This document shows, piece by piece, positions 5,624-5,659 of a stretch of 5,659 nucleotides of DNA. Position numbers and translations under genes: made by a program. The notes beneath the pieces are model-generated. The model was not told the DNA's origin. It searched no databases and saw only the letters and a list, made by a program, of their open reading frames with translations. The DNA is from an uncultured Bifidobacterium sp. (lineage in GTDB: Bacteria > Actinomycetota > Actinomycetes > Actinomycetales > Bifidobacteriaceae), in assembly GCA_937876495.1 (NCBI GenBank), contig CALEGL010000122.1, forward strand, positions 1 through 5,659, given 5' to 3'. Each line of letters begins with the position of its first letter. Positions within the stretch are counted from its first letter, which is position 1.

Positions 5624-5659
5624 TGCCAAAGACCCTCAATGTTAACCACGGATTACGCC

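Overview
The window reads as high-GC actinobacterial DNA (Actinomycetota, possibly an Actinomyces-like or related host). The basis is a strong G/C bias at third codon positions, a lipoprotein sugar-binding protein with a Ser-rich linker, and a sugar ABC cassette with no ATPase of its own. Genus and species cannot be fixed from the sequence. Every supported gene lies on the minus strand, so transcription runs from high to low coordinates.

Layout in order of transcription: a regulatory region (5577-5659) with an operator-like inverted repeat; a 171-nt leader (5406-5576) unusually rich in perfect inverted repeats; a CUT1-type extracellular sugar-binding lipoprotein (4089-5405); a 160-nt gap with GC-rich hairpins (3929-4088); two MalF/MalG-type permease genes (2954-3928 and 2121-2957) overlapping by ATGA; a short gap (2028-2120) ending in a second copy of the operator-like element (2007-2027); a ROK-family winged-helix repressor (769-1932); and a ROK-family sugar kinase (1-772), which overlaps the repressor by ATGA, runs off the window and carries a +1 frameshift at a run of five C at 310-314.

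Inferred logic: the binding protein captures an oligosaccharide or sugar and the two permeases move it in, powered by an ATPase encoded elsewhere (MsiK-type sharing is common in actinobacteria). The ROK repressor senses the sugar or its product and probably binds the two matching sites (TTAGTTNG-N5-CTTACTTA), one before the transporter and one before itself. The ROK kinase would phosphorylate the imported or hydrolysed sugar, if the gene is intact in the living strain. The substrate cannot be identified from this window.

The points most worth a second look are the two matched operators with identical spacing, the multi-hairpin leader with mutually exclusive pairings before the binding-protein gene, and the frameshift in the kinase. 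No RNA gene, mobile element, CRISPR array or convincing intrinsic terminator was seen.
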